From JBCFAY01 sp038562375 (GTDB lineage: Bacteria > Bacillota > Clostridia > Christensenellales > CAG-138): DNA of 64,000 nucleotides. Positions 53,019 to 61,775 of the stretch are shown here, piece after piece (the stretch's first letter is position 1; each line of letters opens with the position of its first letter). Under the pieces are notes generated by a model. It was not told the origin of the DNA and searched no databases. It saw only the letters and a program-made list of their open reading frames with translations. The stretch is taken from assembly GCA_038562375.1 (NCBI GenBank), contig JBCFAY010000018.1, positions 7,633-71,632 of the forward strand, written 5' to 3'. The position numbers and the translations under genes were made by a program.

Positions 53019-53210
53019 TATGACTGTTCAAAATCTTCCCAAGACAGGAGATATGCTGTTTTTGATGCAAAGGGAAGTGGTTGTGACCAAGGTCTATGCC
53101 GACTTCGGCTTATAAAAATACGCTATACGGAAGAATCCTTTGAGTTCTTTATAGATGCCTGCGCGGTGACCTCCGATCCGGATTACACAAACTCAATATA
53201 TCTTCAAATT
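53019..53210 (+). pseudogene. small mobile-element protein, frameshifted
   Basis: From the ATG at 53019 (site GAGGAGG) the frame reads MTVQNLPKTGDMLFLMQREV, then VVTKVYADFGL and a stop. The sequence continues one frame over as IKIRYTEESFEFFIDACAVTSDPDYTNSIYL. Joined, the two halves look like a conserved small protein found near the ends of Clostridial integrative elements. One base appears to be lost around 53109. After SIYL the sequence switches to the CD-NTase remnant. Confidence 0.5.
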
Positions 53211-53858
53211 TCAAGAGAGACACACCGAAAAGTTGTATTACGGGAAAGCAAAGGCTTATTTGCCTCCGTCGAGGAAATACCTGCAGTGCTCGATCGTTCT
53301 GCGCTTCAAAGAGTGGTGCAGATATTGAAGCGTCATCGTGATGTCTTTTTTAGTAATGCTAGTAAGAATGATAAGTCCGTTTGGACATATAGGCCCGCCT
53401 CGGTAATTATTACGACTTTATGTGCTCAAATCGCTAAATCATGCATGCCGACTGGAGATATATTAGAATTACTTCACTCTACCGCTGAAGAACTTCGTGC
53501 ACATTCTAAATTGCAAAAAGCAAATGATAGTCTTAGCTTTGAAATAGAACGCAAGCGAGCATTCATCCGCAAGAGTTCCGGTAAATGGAGTATCAAGAAC
53601 CCTGTTAATCCGGATGACGATTTCACTGATTGCTGGACAGCCGAAAATGCTGAATGGTTTTTTAGATGGCTAGATGCAGTCATCCAAGATTTCTTCGTGC
53701 AACTAGAGCCCGATGAACAGCGGCATTTCGCCGCTCTGAAAAATGCTTTTGGCAAGAATTATGTTGAAGCTGTGATTCCTGAATCCCAAAGACCCGATAT
53801 TCCGAATATTCAAATTGGAACGCAGCCTTATTTGGGAGAGCTTTATGCGCGACAGTGA
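53211..53858 (+). pseudogene. CBASS CD-NTase (cyclic nucleotide synthase), C-terminal part
   Basis: About 215 residues match the C-terminal half of SMODS-type CD-NTases, the enzymes that make the alarm nucleotide in CBASS anti-phage systems: LQRVVQILKRHRDVFF, then PASVIITTLCAQIAK, and the diagnostic KNPVNPDDDFTDCW. The N-terminal GS...D/E catalytic region is gone, replaced by the mobile-element protein fragment, so no nucleotide can be made. Its end overlaps the E2-like gene by 14 bases, showing an original operon. Confidence 0.75.
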
Positions 53859-54081
53859 TCTCGCGATACAAATTGAGGCACTTTTGATGCAATATCCTAA
53901 TTTGCGCGTTTCTAAAAATGGAAATGATACTATAATAGAAGGATGTTTCGTACTTGACGTTGAGGTAAAAGATGTCCCTTTATATGAAACATATGATATT
54001 AGAGTATTGATTTCCCCGGAATACCCTGACATTTTGCCTACACTATTTGAATTATCCCACAAGATACCGAGCGCATTTTGA
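53845..54081 (+). pseudogene. CBASS E2-like (Cap2-type) protein, truncated
   Basis: The 78 residues left read IIEGCFVLDVEVKDVPLYETYDIRVLISPEYPDILPTLFELSHKI, the first half of a ubiquitin E2-like fold as found in type II CBASS, where it attaches the CD-NTase to target molecules. The catalytic Cys region that should follow (H...CLG) is absent. The frame ends at the left border of the IS21-type element. Confidence 0.7.
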
Positions 54082-54095
54082 ATACGGCGCACAAG

Positions 54096-54130
54096 ATTAG
54101 ACAGTCGCGGCGGCGGGGTTGGACACTGAC
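54096..54130. repeat. IS21 left terminal inverted repeat
   Basis: Contains AGACAGTCGCGGCGGCGG followed by TTGGACACTGAC. Its complement occurs at 56165-56199. Confidence 0.65.
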
Positions 54131-54186
54131 AGAATTAGCTGTAGTAATGTTGAGGTTAGCACTCCGCAAGGCGTGCCGCCGCCCAT

Positions 54187-55152
54187 GTGAATGCTTACGG
54201 CTACTTCGGCGGCGTGGCGCGGATTCTGGTGCCAGATAACCTGAAAACTGGCGTCACCAAGAACACAAGAGCCGAAGTTGTGCTGAACAAGAGTTATCAG
54301 GAGATGGCAGAGCACTACGGTACGGCCATCATCCCGGCCCGTGTGCGTGCGCCCAAGGACAAGCCAACCGTGGAGGGCACCGTAGGGAATGTGTCCAGCT
54401 ATATACTGGCCGCCATCCGTAATCAAAAGTTCTTCACCCTGCGGGAACTGAACGAGGTCATTCGGGAGAGGCTATATGCCTTTAACCACAAACCTTTTCA
54501 GAAAAAGGATGGCAGTCGGGCGACATGGTTTGCCGAGGAACGGGCCTCGCTTTTGCCACTGCCACACAACCCGTTTGAACTGGCCGAATGGAAATCGGCA
54601 ACCGTCGCTTTCAACTACCACATTGGGGTGGACGAGCAATACTACTCTGTGCCGTTTGAGTATATCAGACGGAGGGTGGAGGTTCGTCTGACCCGTAGCG
54701 TGGTAGAGGTTTTCTTCGAAGGGAGCCGTATCTGTTCTCATGTCCGGCTGCATGGCCGCCGTGGACAGTACAGCACACAAGAAGCTCATATGCCTCCTAA
54801 TCATCAACAATACCTTCAATGGAACGGTGAGCGCTTCAGCAAATGGGCAGCTAAGATCGGCCACAACACCGCCATGGTCGTAGAGTCCATTCTGGCCGGC
54901 CACAAGATAGAGCAGCAGGGTTACAGGGCTTGTATGGCGCTGCTGAAGCTCAGCGACCAATATAGTCCCCAACGGTTGGAATCAGCCTGTGCGAAGGCGC
55001 AGGACTACACGCCCCGCCCCAGCTACAAAGCCATTGCGACCATCCTCAAATCCGGACAGGACAGGATATCCAAGGAATCCGCTGCGTCTGTCACCTCCTC
55101 CGCGTTTGGCTTCACCCGTGGGGCCGACTATTACAAAGGAGGGGACGAGTGA
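54187..55152 (+). pseudogene. istA: IS21 transposase IstA, N-terminal part missing
   Basis: About 321 residues of IstA remain, from the end of the DDE catalytic core (AYGYFGGVARILVPDNLKTGV, then the Glu-containing PTVEGTVGNVSSYIL) through the C-terminal domain (HIGVDEQYYSVPFEYI). The helix-turn-helix and the first catalytic Asp are missing; a full protein has about 500 residues. Only about 100 bases separate it from the left end, so the deletion is internal to the element. Confidence 0.85.
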
Positions 55153-55901
55153 TGCTGCAAACCAACACAGTATCCAAGCTCCATGAGATGAAGCTCAGCG
55201 CCATGGCAACCTTCTTCCAAAAGCAATTGAACGACAGAACCATCGCCGAACTCAGTTTTGAGGACCGTTTTGGTATGTTGGTGGACGCGGAATGGACTTC
55301 CCGCAAAAACAACCGCCTTAAGCGCCTGATTCGCAAAGCGGATTTCACCTTTCCCGGCGCTTGCCTGGAGGACGTCGAATACCGCGACGATCGTAATCTG
55401 GACAAGGCACTCATCAATCGGCTTGGAACTTGCAACTATGTGGATGAATGCCACAACATCATCATCCTGGGCGCGACCGGCAGCGGCAAAACCTACCTAG
55501 CGAATGCCCTTGGCATCACGGCCAGCCGCAACTTCTACTCCGTGCGTTACGTCCGTCTTCCAGAACTTTTGACAGAGCTCGCCCTGGCCCGTGCCGAAGG
55601 GACCTACCGCAAGGTCATCAAGCAGTATAAGCAGGTCAAACTGCTGATTCTGGACGAGTGGCTACTCTACCCTCTGAAGGATGCTGAGGCCCGCGACCTG
55701 CTGGAGATTACCGAGTCCCGATATAAAAAGGCTTCAACCATTTTCTGTTCACAGTTTGAGGTAGGCGGCTGGCACCAGAAAATCGGAGAGCCTACGCTGG
55801 CTGACGCCATCTGCGACCGGATTGTCCACGATTCTTATACCATCGTGATTGGCGGGAAGGATTCCATGCGCAAACGCAAGGGACTGAAAAACGACGCCTA
55901 A
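55152..55901 (+). CDS. istB: IS21 transposition helper ATPase IstB
   Basis: A 249-residue AAA+ protein, full length. Walker A GATGSGKTY (about 111-119), Walker B LLILDEWLL, and the end RKRKGLKNDA. It helps IstA choose a target and is overlapped by the istA stop codon (TGATG). Intact, but with its transposase broken the element is not self-mobile. Confidence 0.92.
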   Translation: MLQTNTVSKLHEMKLSAMATFFQKQLNDRTIAELSFEDRFGMLVDAEWTSRKNNRLKRLIRKADFTFPGACLEDVEYRDDRNLDKALINRLGTCNYVDECHNIIILGATGSGKTYLANALGITASRNFYSVRYVRLPELLTELALARAEGTYRKVIKQYKQVKLLILDEWLLYPLKDAEARDLLEITESRYKKASTIFCSQFEVGGWHQKIGEPTLADAICDRIVHDSYTIVIGGKDSMRKRKGLKNDA

Positions 55902-56164
55902 CGACGAAGGGGCTGGTCGGATGCTACGCATCCTGCTCGCCCATGCAACCCGGGCTTCGCCCCATTGAAGCCGCCTACGGCGGCATGAGTTTATCGCTTT
56001 CGTTTTCCAAGGAGAGTGATGCTTGTGCGACAAATAAAAAGAGCGACACCCGGCGGCGTCACTCTCCTTGCCAAACCTCGTAGGGCGCTCGGGTCGATCT
56101 CCACCGTTGCCCTATCCTCCCTGCGAATAAAAGCACTTTTAGTGTGCCATGCTGCACTTAAGCC

Positions 56165-56199
56165 GTCAATGTCCAATTCCGCCGCCGCGTCTGTCCAAT
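56165..56199. repeat. IS21 right terminal inverted repeat
   Basis: GTCCAATTCCGCCGCCGCG and flanking bases, complementary to the left end at 54096-54130. Two more GTCCA elements follow at 56214-56218 and 56238-56242. Confidence 0.65.
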
Positions 56200-56212
56200 A
56201 CTAGCGCCGCAA

Positions 56213-56728
56213 CTGTCCAGCCTCAGCGCCCTGGGGTGTCCAACGGCAGCGACATATTCAGGTGGCAGGATGAACAAAGGGGGCTGCACCCTTGCTGAAG
56301 CCATGGTGCAGCCCGATGTATTGTGGTAGAGGAGTATCGTGCAGAGTAGCACTCGATACTATTTCGACGATCGGATCAAACATCCGGCGCTAACACGGCG
56401 GTGAAAGGTTCGCCAAGGCGCGCTGACACTCTGCAGCCTTGATTGTCCTTCGCCGCGGTGTTACGGTAATAATATAGGGCAAGGCAGAACACATAGAATT
56501 TCAGTTCTACTAGAGCATGTTTCGCAAGCAACCTATATTAATATTTTCTACAGTTGCTCCAAGCTGTTGTGTTGCTTGTACTAAGTAAATTTTTTCACCA
56601 GAAAATACTTGGCCCATTCAACATCTGTGCTGATTGGACATCTCAGGAGAGCTGTTGTTCTCTGCATTAGAATGCCAATCGTGCCCATCATGCAAATTAG
56701 GGAAAAGAAACTGCTAAAACCAGCGGGA
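56213..56728. other. gene-free spacer after the IS element
   Basis: Apart from the last IS end repeats and a 10 bp hairpin (GGGCTGCACC with GGTGCAGCCC, 56281-56314), I see no gene or known RNA. Composition shifts from GC-rich to AT-rich at about 56470, perhaps the border of the mosaic region. Confidence 0.4.
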
Positions 56729-57466
56729 TTAACGGGAACTGATCATTGAGATCGTAACATAGCTATGGTTGAACTTATGCAGACCATAGGCAATGGGGTG
56801 GTCATCCCTGGAATAGTAGGTGACTCCCATCGTTACTAACGGAATGCCGACCGATACCCCAATTTGCTCCGACTCAAGCTCCGTGCTTAACAGCGGGAGA
56901 TACTCCATATTTCCATAGGCGTATTCTTCAGCGCAGTATTGAGTAATCACATCGTAAATGGGGATAGGCGCAGTCAGCTTTTTGGGGAGCGAGTGTTTTA
57001 TATAGATGGGGTTCAGATAAAAATCACTGTGAATCGCAGGGTTGTTGTTCGCAAAAAACGCACAGGAATAGTAAATTACTTTGCCCTGAGCAGGCAGTTC
57101 CAGATATTTGTGCAAGCCTACGGGTACCGAAACTTCACAGGGCGCGCTGATTATCGGCTTGACCCGGTAGCCCTGCGCCTCGAGAAATTTATCAAATCCG
57201 AAAAATTGATCGATACGGTGCTTGGCGTTCAGAACGCTTCGGTGAAAATAATTGCCCGAGCCGTGTTTTTTGGTAATCAGCCCCTCGTCGCGCATCATTG
57301 CCAAGGCTTCGCGAACGCTTGTTGAACTAACGTTAAAGCGCTCGGCAATTTTGGATTCTGCTGGTAGTCGGTTTGTTTCAAACACCTCGGAGGTAAGCAT
57401 CTTGATGATCTCGTCCTTAAGTTGCCGGCTTAGAAGGCGGTTTCTGTTTAACACGTATATCCTCAT
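56729..57466 (-). CDS. GntR-family regulator with UTRA domain
   Basis: A 245-residue HutC/FarR-type regulator. N-terminal GntR winged helix (LPAESKIAERFNVSSTSVREALAMMRDEGLITKKHGSGNYF, about 34-74), then a UTRA effector domain (about 95-245) ending GVTYYSRDDHPIAYGLHKFNHSYVTISM. It is divergent from island 3 and likely regulates it in response to a small ligand. Start codon within a poor ribosome site; chosen by alignment to the family. Confidence 0.88.
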   Translation of the reverse strand: MRIYVLNRNRLLSRQLKDEIIKMLTSEVFETNRLPAESKIAERFNVSSTSVREALAMMRDEGLITKKHGSGNYFHRSVLNAKHRIDQFFGFDKFLEAQGYRVKPIISAPCEVSVPVGLHKYLELPAQGKVIYYSCAFFANNNPAIHSDFYLNPIYIKHSLPKKLTAPIPIYDVITQYCAEEYAYGNMEYLPLLSTELESEQIGVSVGIPLVTMGVTYYSRDDHPIAYGLHKFNHSYVTISMISSR

Positions 57467-57579
57467 TTCATCATAACAGTTTATAGGCTAATTATAGCGT
57501 ATATTCTTCTTTTTTCAAACTGATTTTTCCTAGTAAATGATAAAAAATCAAAGTATATTAAATATTTTGGAATTTTTCT

Positions 57580-57599
57580 TGCTTTTTTATAAAAAAGCA
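57580..57599. promoter_or_regulatory. perfect 20 bp palindrome
   Basis: TGCTTTTTTATAAAAAAGCA, between the gntR gene and the decayed methyltransferase gene. It could be the GntR/UTRA operator or a terminator. Confidence 0.4.
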
Positions 57600-57673
57600 C
57601 ATATACTTGTTGTCATGTGAAGAGTTAATAGAATTTTCATTCCCTTAAATAATAGAATAAAGCTGGTGTTGCT

Positions 57674-57829
57674 ATGACCGGAAAAGAGCTGATCCATTCT
57701 TCAATCATGAGGCGACTTCACGTTGCCCCCTGGACGTCATTTGCTGGAGGCACGCTGGCAAGCTGTATATGCCAGGGGGATATGCCCGTTGCTTTTGACC
57801 TGCAAGTTGAAGCATTTTAACAAACCATT
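57674..57829 (+). pseudogene. uroporphyrinogen-decarboxylase-type methyltransferase, remnant
   Basis: The start MTGKELIHSSIMRRLHVAPW and, after an internal deletion, DMPVAFDLQVEAF match the beginning of MtaA/CmuA-type URO-D proteins (usual forms are LNH..TPRVPWVPFAG and GMPVVFDLQVEAEILG). The rest, about 300 residues, is gone. These proteins transfer methyl groups to or from corrinoids. Confidence 0.6.
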
Positions 57830-58085
57830 GCCAGAGCTTTACTCTGGATTTCGTTTTATGCGCAGCCTGTCAGTATATGGGCGGTATGCGACATGAAGAA
57901 GGAGTTTGGTGAGAGAATCGATATTGTAGAATACAAGCACATGCCCCGGGAAGGAATAGCGCTGCAAAGCGATGCAGATAAAGACGCTGCCCTCACTCTA
58001 CGTCAACAGCGAATTGACCTATCCGTCTATTATTCTCAGCCGTAAAGAGCTTGCTTTAAAAGTTCAGGAATACATCAAAAAATAA
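57830..58085 (+). pseudogene. thioredoxin-like protein, frameshifted remnant
   Basis: One frame reads QPVSIWAVCDMKKEFGERIDIVEYKHMPREGIA. The next, one frame over, reads MQIKTLPSLYVNSELTYPSI followed by ILSRKELALKVQEYIKK and a stop at 58085. Joined they form the C-terminal part of a small thioredoxin-like protein of the kind encoded beside URO-D methyltransferases. The break is near 57977. Confidence 0.55.
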
Positions 58086-58109
58086 AAACTATGTTGGAAG
58101 GATTACGAG

Positions 58110-58754
58110 ATGCTTAAAATTATCGCACTGGCGGGAAGCCCGCGAAAAGGGGCTACCGAATACATTGCTCAGCAGGCGCTCGACTATGTCAAGGAGGTCA
58201 ATCCGGATATCCAGACCGAGCTGATTACCCTGCGCGGGAAAGATATCAAGCCATGCAATGGCTGCGGATACTGCAAGCGTAATAAGACCTGGTGCATCTT
58301 GAAAGACGATATGCAGGAGCTGTTCGATAAATTTATTGAAGCGGACGGATATGTCGTTGTTTCCCCGGTTTATATCATGGGTGCTACCCCCCAGTTGCAC
58401 GCCTTCCTGTCTCGTATGCGCCCCGCTATGCATTGCTTCCCTGGCATGCTTCGCAGTAAGTTTGCAGCGCCGGTCACGGTGGGTGGAGCGCGAAATGGCG
58501 GCCAGGAAATGGCAAATCTCGATATTGTCAATATGCTGGTCTCACGTTCGATCAATATTGTGGCAAATGAAGCTGGTGGATTCATCGGCGGCAAAGTCTG
58601 GTCCAAGGACAACGGTGCTGAAGGCGCGGCAGAGGATGAAATTGGAATGAAAACGGTTCGCCAGCAATGCATGAAGCTTGCAGAGATCTCCATGATCTAC
58701 AAGATGGGGAAAGAGGCCTACGAGAAAGAAAAGGCCGAAAGTGGAAATCAGTAA
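58110..58754 (+). CDS. iron-sulfur flavoprotein / FMN reductase family (copy 3)
   Basis: A 214-residue flavodoxin-fold protein. ALAGSPRKGATEYIA is the FMN loop; CNGCGYCKRNKTWC (about 50-63, CX2CX2CX6C) fits the Isf cluster motif; GGARNGGQEMA follows. It is the closest relative of copy 1 (13939) by eye (shared GGKVW, EIGM, K-rich end). It stands just upstream of importer 3. Start ATG behind GGAAGGATTACG. Confidence 0.85.
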   Translation: MLKIIALAGSPRKGATEYIAQQALDYVKEVNPDIQTELITLRGKDIKPCNGCGYCKRNKTWCILKDDMQELFDKFIEADGYVVVSPVYIMGATPQLHAFLSRMRPAMHCFPGMLRSKFAAPVTVGGARNGGQEMANLDIVNMLVSRSINIVANEAGGFIGGKVWSKDNGAEGAAEDEIGMKTVRQQCMKLAEISMIYKMGKEAYEKEKAESGNQ

Positions 58755-58943
58755 CAAATGTAGCGCAGTATTCTCAAAACGGGCAAAAAAGAAAAAACGG
58801 ACATGAAAGCCATCGGACGTTCTTCCTGGATGACGACATTTTTGCTGCTGGCAGGACTTGTGCGGGGAGTTGACGACTTCCGACGAAAAAATGGTAGCCG
58901 GTGAATAAACGCAATCAGGGAACTGATTCCGTGTGATGTGGGT
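58755..58943. other. spacer with possible small frame
   Basis: A 33-codon frame at 58803 (MKAIGRSSWMTTFLLLAGLVRG, one hydrophobic stretch) has no family I know and may be a remnant. Nothing else recognised. Confidence 0.25.
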
Positions 58944-59056
58944 CATGCCCAACCGAAGTCGTTGCTATTGCCTTGCAGTGGTCTGCAAGAAAGGACATAC
59001 ATGCCCAACCGAAGTCATTGCTGTTGACTTGCAGCTAGTCTGCAAGAAAGGACATA
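58944..59056 (+). repeat. two tandem 56-57 bp hairpin repeats upstream of importer 3
   Basis: Two copies, each starting CATGCCCAACCGAAGTC and ending CTGCAAGAAAGGACATA, lie head to tail with a few differences. Each contains a perfect 7 bp stem CTTGCAG with CTGCAAG and a loop of four or five bases. They end 25 bases before the start codon of the lipoprotein gene and so lie in its leader. Confidence 0.75.
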
Positions 59057-59081
59057 AAGGAACAACATAAGGAGGAAAAAA

Positions 59082-60155
59082 ATGAAGAAAACGATTAGTA
59101 TTATTCTGGTTCTCAGTCTGATCCTCACACTCGTAGCAGGATGCACCCAGCAGCCCTCGGACGCGCCCACAGAATCTGCAGCCCCTGCGGAATCTGTCGC
59201 TCCTGCAGGAACCCCCGCTCCTACGGCGGCCGAGAAGTACCGTGTAGCCATGGTCATCAACGGCCAAATCGATGACGGTGGTTGGAACCAGACCGCATAC
59301 AAAGGACTTGTTCGCGCACAGTCAGAACTGGGTGTTGAAACCGCGTATAGCGATGGCGTTGAAACGGCTGACTTTGATACCGTTCTGCGTGATTATGCGG
59401 CACAGGGGTTTGATTTAATTATTCCCGTCGGCAACCAGTTCAATGATGCCGTAATGGCAGTTGCTCCTGATTTTCCTGATGTAATGTTTGGCGTGATGAA
59501 CGGCAACAATTTCCTTGAGCCGAATGTCGCCGCGTATCGTTACAATACATGTGAGACGGGCTTTTTGCTTGGTGTGATCGCTGCGCTGTATTCCGAAGCT
59601 AATATTGTGGCCTATATTGGTGGTGCAACACAGCCGCATATCCAGGATGCACTTGAAGCTTTCGGCGTGGGTGCTAAATACGTAAATCCTGATATTCAGG
59701 TAGTTACCGGTTACACCACAGATCAGACCGACGTTGCTTCTGGTAAAGAGCTTGCGACTGCCTTCATTGAACAGGGTGTTGATGTTCTGGCAGCCAACTG
59801 TGGTAAAGCGATTATTGGCGCTATTCAGGCTTGCGAAGAAAAAGGTATTAAAGCGCTGGGTTGTATCGGCGATTATAACTCCACGGCTCCCGACACTGTA
59901 ATGGTATCCGGCATCCAAGATAATGAAGGGCTGATCTTTGCCATGATTCAGTCCGCCGTTGAGGGCAAATTCACCGCGAGCCTGAATCTGTTCGGCATGG
60001 CGGACGGTGCGATTTATCTGAGCGATTGGCACGGCCATGATTCTAAACTGACAGCGGATGATCTCGCCATGATCCAGAAGGTGATTGATGGCATTAAGGA
60101 TGGATCCTTGAAGGCCAACGGCATCTTGCCCAAGTCCGTGTACGAAACCAAATAA
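59082..60155 (+). CDS. BMP-family substrate-binding lipoprotein (importer 3)
   Basis: A 357-residue lipoprotein: lipobox VAGC with Cys21, an Ala/Pro/Thr/Glu linker (about 22-50), and the BMP fold (YRVAMVINGQIDDGGWNQTAYKGL). The end YLSDWHGHDSKLTADDLAMIQKVIDG and ILPKSVYETK match importer 1 (SDWHGHESWLPEG, CPKSVYDTN), so the two are closer to each other than to importer 2. The ATG follows AAGGAGG. First gene of the third importer operon. Confidence 0.9.
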   Translation: MKKTISIILVLSLILTLVAGCTQQPSDAPTESAAPAESVAPAGTPAPTAAEKYRVAMVINGQIDDGGWNQTAYKGLVRAQSELGVETAYSDGVETADFDTVLRDYAAQGFDLIIPVGNQFNDAVMAVAPDFPDVMFGVMNGNNFLEPNVAAYRYNTCETGFLLGVIAALYSEANIVAYIGGATQPHIQDALEAFGVGAKYVNPDIQVVTGYTTDQTDVASGKELATAFIEQGVDVLAANCGKAIIGAIQACEEKGIKALGCIGDYNSTAPDTVMVSGIQDNEGLIFAMIQSAVEGKFTASLNLFGMADGAIYLSDWHGHDSKLTADDLAMIQKVIDGIKDGSLKANGILPKSVYETK

Positions 60156-60177
60156 TTTCCCAAGTTGAAGCGATGAT

Positions 60178-60211
60178 GGGGACATGGGGCATGCACATGC
60201 TCCATGTCTCC
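60178..60211 (+). terminator. intercistronic hairpin (importer 3)
   Basis: A 16 bp stem (60178-60193 with 60196-60211) with two G-U pairs and a short loop, in the gap between lipoprotein and ATPase genes, as in importers 1 and 2. Confidence 0.55.
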
Positions 60212-60239
60212 GAAACATTCTGTCCTCGGAGAAAGATTT

Positions 60240-61775
60240 ATGGAAAAAGTGATTCTGGAAATGCGTCAGATTACTAAAAGATTCGGCAGTCTGATTGCGA
60301 ATGATGGTATTGATTTTGATTTACGCAAGGGAGAGGTTCATGCTCTGCTGGGCGAAAATGGTGCCGGCAAAACAACGCTCATGAACGTGTTGTTTGGAAT
60401 CTACATCCCTGAAGAAGGAGAGATCCTTATTAATGAAAAGCCGTTTCGTCCAAATAATCCCAAGGACGCAATTTCACAGGGGATCGGAATGGTGCACCAA
60501 CACTTCATGTTGATTCCCCCATTGACGGTACTTCAAAACATTGTATTGGGGCAGGGCTGTTCCCTTGCAAAGATGGACATGGACGCGCCTCGGCAAAAGG
60601 TCGAGCAGTTGTGCCGACAGTATAATTTCCAGGTGGATTTGGACGCAAAGGTAAAGAACATTTCAGTTGGCGCACAGCAGCGTGTCGAGTTGATCAAAAC
60701 GCTGTATCGCGGCGCTGATATTCTGATTTTGGACGAGCCGACCGCAGTTCTGACGCCCACCGAGGTGGAAGAATTGTTTGTGATGCTGAGGAACTTTGTT
60801 AAGCAGGGAAAATCCATTATTCTGATTTCTCATAAACTGTGGGAGGTAAAGAAGCTTGCCGACCGTGTTACCGTGCTCAGAAATGGAAGGAATACCGGTA
60901 CGGTTAACATGGCCGACGTCGGTGAAAAGGATCTCGCGGCTATGATGGTCGGCAAAGAGGTATCCCTAAAATACGAAAAAACTCCGTTGTTATACCAGCA
61001 GAATATTGCTGAAGTGCAGAATCTTCATGTAAAAGGGCATTCACTTGCATCGTCGCTAAAAGGCATTGGCTTCGAAGTACGCAAAGGAGAGATACTTGCC
61101 ATAGCAGGGGTGGACGGAAATGGTCAGTCGGCTTTGGCGGAATCCTTGATGGGCTTGGTTCCCGTGCAGCAAGGAAAGGTCCTGTTTGACGGCATGGATA
61201 TTACGAAAATGAAAACCCGTAAAAGGATCGAAAGCGGTATAGCCTATGTTCCGGAAGACCGCTCTACTCAGGGATTGATTAAGGAATTCACGGTCGGAGA
61301 GAATTTGATTCTGAATTGCTTCGACCGGCCTCCTTATACGGTAAACGGAATCTTCAACGGCAAAAAGATGCGGGAGAACGGCGTGGAAAAGGTCGAAGAA
61401 TTCGACGTACGTCCGCGCAGATCGGAAGCTCCCGTGCGTTCTTTCTCCGGGGGGAATCAGCAGAAAGTGGTGTTGGCAAGGGAGTTTTCCAGCCATCCTA
61501 AGCTTGTAATTGCATCCCAGCCTACCCGAGGGCTTGATATCGGCGCCAGTGAATTTGTTCATAAGAAGCTGCTTCAGGCAAAGGCGGAAGGTATCGGGGT
61601 GCTGTTGATTTCCGCAGACCTTGACGAGATTCTCGCTGTAGCCGATCGCGTTTTAGTGATCAATGAAGGCAGAATTATGGGTGAGTTCACACCCGGAAAA
61701 ATTGGATACGATGAAATTGGAATGATGATGGGTGGAGTTCAGCAGAACACCCTAGAAGGAGGTGTTCGCGCATGA
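60240..61775 (+). CDS. BMP-type ABC importer ATPase with two nucleotide-binding domains (importer 3)
   Basis: A 511-residue duplicated ATPase: Walker A GENGAGKTTLMN (about 38-49), LSVGAQQRV-like signature (here ISVGAQQRVELIK), Walker B ILILDEPTAVLTP; second half with GVDGNGQSALAES and SFSGGNQQKVVLAREF. The start is the ATG at 60240, judged by alignment with the copy at 4873; an upstream in-frame ATG at 60204 lies inside the hairpin region. Overlaps the next gene by four bases. Confidence 0.92.
   Translation: MEKVILEMRQITKRFGSLIANDGIDFDLRKGEVHALLGENGAGKTTLMNVLFGIYIPEEGEILINEKPFRPNNPKDAISQGIGMVHQHFMLIPPLTVLQNIVLGQGCSLAKMDMDAPRQKVEQLCRQYNFQVDLDAKVKNISVGAQQRVELIKTLYRGADILILDEPTAVLTPTEVEELFVMLRNFVKQGKSIILISHKLWEVKKLADRVTVLRNGRNTGTVNMADVGEKDLAAMMVGKEVSLKYEKTPLLYQQNIAEVQNLHVKGHSLASSLKGIGFEVRKGEILAIAGVDGNGQSALAESLMGLVPVQQGKVLFDGMDITKMKTRKRIESGIAYVPEDRSTQGLIKEFTVGENLILNCFDRPPYTVNGIFNGKKMRENGVEKVEEFDVRPRRSEAPVRSFSGGNQQKVVLAREFSSHPKLVIASQPTRGLDIGASEFVHKKLLQAKAEGIGVLLISADLDEILAVADRVLVINEGRIMGEFTPGKIGYDEIGMMMGGVQQNTLEGGVRA

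Larger units (their letters stand above)
54083..56212 (+). mobile_element. IS21-family insertion sequence, internally deleted
   Basis: Carries istA (5' truncated) and istB in the usual order. Inverted ends are visible: 54096-54130 and 56165-56199 match at about 29 of 35 positions, sharing the core CGCGGCGGCGG and GGACA elements. Further GGACA repeats at the right end (to about 56245) are typical of the multiple terminal repeats of this family, so the exact outer limits are uncertain. Confidence 0.75.

Noticed and set aside
13360..59056. CRISPR array
   Set aside because: The only short repeats are two-copy units without regular spacers, and no cas genes are present.
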